Shown here in pieces: positions 22,636-27,519 of a stretch of DNA of 27,519 nucleotides. This DNA is from an archaeon (GTDB taxonomy: Archaea; Thermoproteota; Nitrososphaeria; Nitrososphaerales; JACAEJ01): assembly GCA_024256265.1 (NCBI GenBank), contig JACGUK010000010.1:1-27519 (forward strand), written 5' to 3'. The notes below the pieces were generated by a model. The model did not search any database, had not been told where the DNA came from, and saw only the letters and a list, made by a program, of their open reading frames with translations. The number at the start of each line of letters is the position of its first letter. The first letter of the stretch is position 1. The position numbers were made by a program, and so were the translations under genes.

Positions 22636-23208
22636 ATGATGGGAGAACCTATGATAGAAGATGAATCAATGAAAGAAGTTAAGCCTGTTGAAAAATCTTT
22701 AGAAAATGAGTTAGATGAATTAAGAAAGGCTTTGAGGGAGGAGCATGATAGAGCAGAAGACTATCTGAATAGATTAAAGTATCTTCAAGCCGATTTTGAA
22801 AATTTTCAGAAGAGAGTAAATAGAGAGATGCTTGATTTGGTAAAGTATGGTAATGAGAGATTGATAGCAAAATTGTTAAACGTTATCGATGATCTTGAGA
22901 GGGCTATTAAATCTGGTAAAGAGACAGATAGCAAAGAGACTCTAATAGAAGGGGTTGAGATGGTCTTGAAGGAGATAAAAGAAATTCTTAGAAAAGAAGG
23001 GTTAGAAGAGATAGATGCTATTGGGAAGAACTTTGATCCAAATTTACATGAAGCTGTAGCTCATATTCAGACTAAAGATCATCCTAATAATACAATAATA
23101 GAAGAGATAAGAAAGGGTTATCTTTTAAATGGAAGGTTGATAAGACCGAGCATGGTTAAGGTAGCTTTAAGCTCAAGCGAAAAAGGTGAGAGTTATGAGC
23201 AGCAGTAA
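22636..23208 (+). CDS. grpE: GrpE, nucleotide exchange factor of DnaK
   Basis: A 190-residue protein. The N-terminal half (25-105) is a long coiled coil, including [21 protein letters not shown]. The C-terminal beta domain contains [20 protein letters not shown] and [16 protein letters not shown], the GrpE signature. It releases ADP from DnaK. The start is ATG 22636, and GGTGAT precedes it; ATG 22639 is possible. It overlaps dnaK by 14 bases, so the order grpE-dnaK-dnaJ forms a coupled unit, a set acquired from bacteria in those archaea that have it. Confidence 0.95.
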   Translation: MMGEPMIEDESMKEVKPVEKSLENELDELRKALREEHDRAEDYLNRLKYLQADFENFQKRVNREMLDLVKYGNERLIAKLLNVIDDLERAIKSGKETDSKETLIEGVEMVLKEIKEILRKEGLEEIDAIGKNFDPNLHEAVAHIQTKDHPNNTIIEEIRKGYLLNGRLIRPSMVKVALSSSEKGESYEQQ

Positions 23209-25057
23209 GGAAAAGATAATAGGGATAGACTTAGGAACTACGAATTCAGCAGCAGCTTTAATGGAAGCAGGAAGGCCTTTAGTTATACCTAGTGCTGAAG
23301 GCCCTACCGTAGCAGGAAAGATGTTCCCCTCAGTAGTTGCATTCACAAAAGATGGTCAACTGTTAGTTGGTGAGCCTGCTAAGAGGCAAGCTTTGATGAA
23401 CCCTGAAGGTACTATATTAGAGATAAAGAGGAAGATGGGAACTGATTATAAAGTTCGTGTGTATGGCAAAGAATTCACCCCTCAACAAATATCGGCCTTC
23501 ATCCTTCAGAAGATAAAGAGAGATACAGAGACCTTCCTTGGAAGAACTGTGAGTAAAGTAGTCATAACCGTTCCAGCCCACTTTAATGATAATCAGAGGC
23601 AAGCAACAAAAGATGCTGGAGCTATAACTGGATTGGATGTTGTGAGGATAATAAATGAACCTACTGCAGCTTGCCTAGCCTATGGTCTAGATAAGCTCGA
23701 GAAAGAGATGAAGATAATGGTCTTCAGCTTTGGTGGAGGGACTCACGATGTGACTGTTATGGACTTTGGTGGAGGAGTCTTTCAAGTCATAGCCACTAGC
23801 GGAGATACTCAGACTGGAGGGACTGATATAGACTATGCTATAGTCAATAATCTTGTCGAAGAGTTCAAGAGGCAGACGGGCATCGATTTAAGAAACGATA
23901 AGATGGCTATGGCTAGATTAAAAGAGGCTAGTGAGAAGGCTAAGATTGAGCTCTCAACCCTTCTTACAACAGATATAGAATTGCCTTTCATAGCCATGGA
24001 TAAAGATGGTCCTAAGCATCTTCACTATACTCTGAATAGAGCAAAGTTAGAAGAATTATCTCTACCTATAGTGAAAAGGACAGAGGATACGGTAAGGAGA
24101 GTATTAGAAGACGCAAAGCTCACTCCAAAGGATATTGATAAAGTAATATTGATAGGAGGACAGACGAGGATGCCTCTCGTTAGAAAATTCGTTGAGGAAG
24201 CTGTTGGAAAGCCCCCTGAAGTAGGAGTCGATCCTATGGAGTGCGTAGCCATAGGAGCAGCCATTCAAGGCGCTATAATAGCTGGCGAGGTGAAGGAAAT
24301 TCTCTTACTCGATGTTACACCCTTGTCATTGGGTGTAGAGACTCTTGGTGGGGTATTCACAAGGATCATCGAGCGTAACACAACAATACCCACAAGAAGA
24401 AGCCAGATCTTCACAACTGCTTCAGACTTCCAGACCACAGTTACCATTCATGTCTTACAAGGGGAGAGACCAATGGCTAATGACAATGTTTCATTAGGGA
24501 TGTTCAATTTGACAGGGATTCCACCAGCACCAAGAGGAGTTCCTCAGATAGAAGTTACATTTGACATAGATGTGAATGGGATATTGAGTGTCACAGCAAA
24601 GGACATGGCTACAGGGAAGGAGCAGAAGATAACCATAACAGCATCGAAGAAACTATCACAAGAGGAGATAAAGCGCATGATAAATGAAGCTGAGAATTTC
24701 GCTGAGCAGGATAAGAAGAGGAGGGAGGAGGCTGAGCTTCGTAACTTCGCTGATAGTTTGATCTATACTGCTGATAAGACGAAGGCTGATTTTAAAGAAA
24801 AGCTTAGCCAAGATCAGATAGAGAGGATAGATAAAGCCATCAATGAGTTAAAAGATGCCCTTTCTGGGAAGGATGTAGATAAAATAAAGGCGAAGAATGA
24901 GCAATTATCAAAAGTTTTACAAGAGATAGGAGCAATGGTATATCAGCAAGCATCCCAGCAAGCTCAAAAGCAAGAGGAAGGCGCTGGGCAAAAGAAGGAG
25001 GAAAAGAAGGATAAAGTAATAGATGCTGACTATGAAGTAGTGGATGATAAAAAGTAG
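23195..25057 (+). CDS. dnaK: Hsp70 chaperone DnaK
   Basis: A 620-residue chaperone with both domains. The ATPase signatures are D12 in [14 protein letters not shown]78 in LEIKRKMG, E155 in [14 protein letters not shown] and [13 protein letters not shown]. The substrate domain has [14 protein letters not shown], and the C-terminus ends in [13 protein letters not shown]. One feature is unusual: the phosphate-2 loop reads [11 protein letters not shown], so a serine (S178) stands where bacterial DnaK has Asp in DLGGGTFD. The start is ATG 23195 with AGGTGAG upstream, inside grpE; GTG 23186 is less likely. It binds unfolded peptides with DnaJ and GrpE. Confidence 0.96.
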   Translation: MSSSKEKIIGIDLGTTNSAAALMEAGRPLVIPSAEGPTVAGKMFPSVVAFTKDGQLLVGEPAKRQALMNPEGTILEIKRKMGTDYKVRVYGKEFTPQQISAFILQKIKRDTETFLGRTVSKVVITVPAHFNDNQRQATKDAGAITGLDVVRIINEPTAACLAYGLDKLEKEMKIMVFSFGGGTHDVTVMDFGGGVFQVIATSGDTQTGGTDIDYAIVNNLVEEFKRQTGIDLRNDKMAMARLKEASEKAKIELSTLLTTDIELPFIAMDKDGPKHLHYTLNRAKLEELSLPIVKRTEDTVRRVLEDAKLTPKDIDKVILIGGQTRMPLVRKFVEEAVGKPPEVGVDPMECVAIGAAIQGAIIAGEVKEILLLDVTPLSLGVETLGGVFTRIIERNTTIPTRRSQIFTTASDFQTTVTIHVLQGERPMANDNVSLGMFNLTGIPPAPRGVPQIEVTFDIDVNGILSVTAKDMATGKEQKITITASKKLSQEEIKRMINEAENFAEQDKKRREEAELRNFADSLIYTADKTKADFKEKLSQDQIERIDKAINELKDALSGKDVDKIKAKNEQLSKVLQEIGAMVYQQASQQAQKQEEGAGQKKEEKKDKVIDADYEVVDDKK

Positions 25058-25085
25058 ATTCGATTTATCTTAAAGTTGATTTCTT

Positions 25086-26186
25086 ATGTATGGAAACAAA
25101 AAGGACTACTATGAAATTTTAGGCGTATCAAGGAATGCTACGCAAGAAGAAATAAAGAACGCCTATCGTAAATTGGCTTTACAATACCATCCAGATAGGA
25201 ATAAATCCCCTGATGCTGAAGAGAAGTTCAAGGAGATATCTGAAGCTTATGCTGTTCTATCAGATGAGGAGAAGAGAAGACAATACGATATGTTTGGTCA
25301 TGCAGGCATAGGTAGCAGATACACAAGGGAGGATATATTCAGAGATGTTGATTTTAATGAAATCTTCAGAGATTTGGGCTTTGGTTTCGGTGGCTTCGAT
25401 AGTATATTCGATATGTTCTTTGGCAGGCGTGAACCGTATGCTCCTGAGAAAGGATACGATTTAAGATACGATCTTGAGATCGGTTTAGAAGATGCATTTA
25501 AAGGTCTAAAGACTGAGATAGAGATTCCTCGTAAAGAAAAATGTGATGTATGTAAAGGGTCAGGAGCAAGACCAGGGACAGAACCCAGAACATGCCCCAA
25601 GTGCCATGGTACAGGACAAATACAATACACCCGCACATCAGGCTTTGCAAGATTCGTTCAGATAACGACTTGTGATAGATGTAATGGTAGAAAGGTGATA
25701 ATAGAGAATCCGTGCAAAGAATGCCATGGTAGTGGCATAGTTAAGCGCTATAGAAGGATAAGAATAGATGTGCCTCCTGGTGTTGATACAGGCTATAGTC
25801 TAAGGCTAAGGGGAGAGGGTGAAGCAAGCGTTAAAGGAGGCAATCCTGGAGATTTATACGTAGTTATAAGTGTTAAACCTCATAAGATCTTTAAGAGAGA
25901 TGGCGATGATATATTCTATGATGCTCATATAGGCTTTACTCAAGCAACACTAGGTTCAGAGATAGAAGTTCCAACCATAAATGAGAGAGTTAAGCTCAGA
26001 ATACCACCAGGCAGTCAAAGTGGAACTATATTCAGGCTAAAAGGTAAAGGAATGCCAAGAATAAGAGGCTTTGGTAGAGGGGATGAATTGGTCAGAGTGA
26101 TGATAAGAACTCCAAAGAACCTGACAGATAGGCAGAGAAGGATTCTTTTAGAATTGGCTAAAGAGCTTGGAGAGGAGATTAAATGA
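25086..26186 (+). CDS. dnaJ: DnaJ, Hsp40 co-chaperone (type I)
   Basis: A 366-residue co-chaperone that delivers substrates and stimulates DnaK ATPase. The J domain (1-70) has H35-P36-D37 in LQYHPDRNK. The Gly/Phe linker (about 90-112) is [16 protein letters not shown]. Four zinc motifs follow: [24 protein letters not shown] and CKECHGSG. The third ends in GRK instead of GxG. The C-terminal substrate domain contains [17 protein letters not shown] and [11 protein letters not shown]. It follows dnaK by 28 bases in the same unit. Confidence 0.96.
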   Translation: MYGNKKDYYEILGVSRNATQEEIKNAYRKLALQYHPDRNKSPDAEEKFKEISEAYAVLSDEEKRRQYDMFGHAGIGSRYTREDIFRDVDFNEIFRDLGFGFGGFDSIFDMFFGRREPYAPEKGYDLRYDLEIGLEDAFKGLKTEIEIPRKEKCDVCKGSGARPGTEPRTCPKCHGTGQIQYTRTSGFARFVQITTCDRCNGRKVIIENPCKECHGSGIVKRYRRIRIDVPPGVDTGYSLRLRGEGEASVKGGNPGDLYVVISVKPHKIFKRDGDDIFYDAHIGFTQATLGSEIEVPTINERVKLRIPPGSQSGTIFRLKGKGMPRIRGFGRGDELVRVMIRTPKNLTDRQRRILLELAKELGEEIK

Positions 26187-26254
26187 TAGAGTTGTCTCAT
26201 CAGATCTTAACGAAAAGTTTACATCTCTGAAAATTAAATTGGTTATGATTTGTC

Positions 26255-26425
26255 ATGTTGGCTTGCCCAGTTTGTAAGAGTGAAAAGATAACTTTAAACC
26301 AAAACCTGAACATTAAAGGCTCCTCTCCCCATAATATTTACCTTCAAGCAAAGTGTGAAAAATGTGGTCAAGTATTAGTTATAGAGTTCACACCAACCAA
26401 AGTTCAGGCTCAGTACATAGATTGA
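26255..26425 (+). CDS. 56-residue zinc-ribbon protein
   Basis: The frame from ATG 26255 encodes 56 residues with two CxxC pairs, ACPVCKSEK at the N-terminus and AKCEKCGQVLVIEF, typical of a zinc ribbon. Between them is a polar loop (NLNIKGSSPHNIYLQ). Its stop is seven bases before the kinase-like gene that follows, so the two are probably cotranscribed. No function is recognised; nucleic acid or protein contacts are usual for the fold. Confidence 0.75.
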   Translation: MLACPVCKSEKITLNQNLNIKGSSPHNIYLQAKCEKCGQVLVIEFTPTKVQAQYID

Positions 26426-26432
26426 TTCATAG

Positions 26433-27008
26433 ATGAAAGATTCACAAGAGATCATAGGCATAACAGGCATCCCTGGAACAGGGAAGAAGACTGTTGGTAG
26501 ATTGTTAGCTAAGCTCTTAAATTACGATTTTTTGGATTTAAATCAAATAGCCATAGAGAAGAATGCTATAATAGGCAAGGATGAGCATGGATTTATCGCA
26601 GATCTGTATTTATTAAGAAAACATGCAATGAAGGCTATAAAGGGGAAAAAAGTAGTCATATCAGGGCATCTATTGCCATTCGTCTTCTCTAAGAGAGAAA
26701 TAAGATTCGTCGCTATACTGAGATGCTCACCCTTTGAACTTGAAAATAGATTCAAATTAAGGAATTATAGTGATGAGAAGATAAAAGATAACATTGCATC
26801 TGAGATACTAGGTATATGCTCTTATGAAGCTTTGAGGAGATTTGGTAAGGATAAAGTGGCTGAGTTCGATACAACTGGTAGAGATGCGAAAGAAGTTGCT
26901 GAAGAGATCATCAAAGTTATGAAGGGAGAGATTCCAAAAAGAGTAGGATTTATCGATTGGCTTAATTTTTTTGAAAAGGCTGAGGAATTAAGCCGTTTCT
27001 TTGACTGA
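26433..27008 (+). CDS. AK6/Fap7-like adenylate kinase family protein
   Basis: A 191-residue P-loop NTPase. Walker A is GIPGTGKKT at 12-20. It then has LNYDFLDLNQIAIEKN, as in the AK6 NMP-binding region, VVISGHLLPFVF for the family's GH motif, and RCSPFELENRFKLRNYSDEKI for the lid. The relatives Fap7/AK6 act both as adenylate kinases and as ATPases in 30S/40S ribosome maturation with the uS11 protein. The C-terminal 25 residues extend past the usual end. It sits in a small unit with a zinc ribbon. Confidence 0.85.
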   Translation: MKDSQEIIGITGIPGTGKKTVGRLLAKLLNYDFLDLNQIAIEKNAIIGKDEHGFIADLYLLRKHAMKAIKGKKVVISGHLLPFVFSKREIRFVAILRCSPFELENRFKLRNYSDEKIKDNIASEILGICSYEALRRFGKDKVAEFDTTGRDAKEVAEEIIKVMKGEIPKRVGFIDWLNFFEKAEELSRFFD

Positions 27009-27118
27009 TCTCAATTAATACTTAAAGTCCGATATCTCTCAGGTATGAAGAATACATAAAATTTTCAATTTCCATATAGTTTTTATCTATATAAGAAGCA
27101 ACAGAAAGGGGGAATGAA

Positions 27119-27519
27119 CTGTCATCGATAGCCTATAAGAGGTTCGGTGAAGAGGTAATTGCGATGATAGGAAGAAGGGTCGCCATAGAGACATCTGAGG
27201 GTAGAGTATACGAAGGAGATTTGGTTGGTATAGATGAGAAGCTTAACGTTATATTGAACAACGTGTTAGGTGCTGGTGAGAAGGTCTACAAAATAGTCTT
27301 AAACAGTAATTTCATAAAAGAGATAAGGTTGGTGGAGAAGCCCTTCGATCTAAAAGCCCTTGCTGAAAGGCTGAATAGAGTCTTCCCAGGCTTGGTCAAG
27401 TTAAGAGAGGATATTAGGTCTATAATAGTCATGGATAAGATAAAAGTAACAGAGCAAGGAGTAGAAGGGAGCGGCTTAGCAGCAGAGAGAGTAAAATCCG
27501 TCTTTGATGAGTTTATGAG
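27119..27519 (+). CDS. Lsm (Sm-like archaeal) protein with C-terminal extension, incomplete at window end
   Basis: The open frame reads SSIAYKRFGEEVIAMIGRRV, then AIETSEGRVYEGDLVGIDEK and LNVILNNVLGAGEKVYKIVL: the N-terminal helix and Sm1/Sm2 strands of an Lsm fold. After about residue 75 a further domain follows (KPFDLKALAERLNRVFPGL and so on), as in the SmAP3 group. It would form an RNA-binding ring. No ATG, GTG or TTG precedes the Lsm helix in frame; the only candidate is CTG 27119, seven bases after AGGGGG. The first in-frame ATG comes after 15 codons and would cut the helix. The gene runs off the window. Confidence 0.85.
   Translation, partial: MSSIAYKRFGEEVIAMIGRRVAIETSEGRVYEGDLVGIDEKLNVILNNVLGAGEKVYKIVLNSNFIKEIRLVEKPFDLKALAERLNRVFPGLVKLREDIRSIIVMDKIKVTEQGVEGSGLAAERVKSVFDEFM

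Noticed and set aside
1..27519. CRISPR arrays, insertion sequences and integrase genes
   Set aside because: No series of spaced direct repeats, no transposase motifs and no tyrosine-recombinase motifs were seen on either strand.

Overview
The window is archaeal chromosomal DNA, AT-rich and densely coded. The archaeal markers are TiaS, SepCysS, Tsr3, an Lsm/SmAP protein, an AK6-type kinase, a dolichol-kinase-like protein, and two tRNA genes with introns. Many genes look leaderless, with a TATA-like element 25-35 bases before the start codon (often TTG or GTG); others have a GGTGAT-type Shine-Dalgarno. Introns inside tRNA D-arms and an Lsm protein with an extra C-terminal domain favour a TACK-type lineage. 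SepCysS together with DnaK/DnaJ/GrpE would fit something like Bathyarchaeia. That placement is inference, not proven.

Layout. 1-1217: a decayed coding stretch, a small membrane protein and a VapBC pair whose TATA box sits between two GTATAC palindromes. 1246-3326 (minus): a YhfC-type intramembrane protease with a small membrane partner, an intron-containing tRNA-Ile(GAT), and prephenate dehydratase. 3514-8167: a tiny lysine-rich gene with its own promoter and terminator, DUF488, a DUF1638 protein with a new N-terminal half, an isochorismatase/nicotinamidase-like hydrolase, SepCysS, a YHS-domain peptide and a deoxyribosyltransferase-like protein. 8195-9855: a winged-helix pair, a 44-residue peptide ending in CCSCC that is divergent from a cysteine-rich PadR regulator across a two-operator promoter, and a VOC protein. 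10102-11049: tRNA-Gln(TTG) with two introns and a second copy of its 3' half 840 bases away, enclosing a DUF5678-like/retropepsin-like gene pair. This looks like a very small integrated element or its remnant. 11109-15405: a Rossmann-like protein, dolichol-kinase-like and PAP2 membrane proteins, and TiaS. 15567-16594: a second VapBC pair and an orphan HicB whose HicA is truncated. 16794-18895: a stand-alone Lrp ligand domain, AmrS radical SAM enzyme, RNase P RNA and a zinc-ribbon peptide. 19044-22363: Tsr3, PEP synthase and an unknown protein. 22636-27519: grpE-dnaK-dnaJ, a zinc ribbon, an AK6-like kinase and an incomplete Lsm gene with no normal start codon.

Working together: PEP synthase feeds gluconeogenesis and the shikimate route used by PheA. 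TiaS, SepCysS, RNase P RNA and Tsr3 form a translation-related set. The dolichol kinase and PAP2 proteins may recycle polyprenyl phosphate. Three toxin-antitoxin loci, one of them decayed, and the att-flanked segment mark the accessory parts. The two most promising leads are the tRNA-Gln mini-element and the PadR/CCSCC module.
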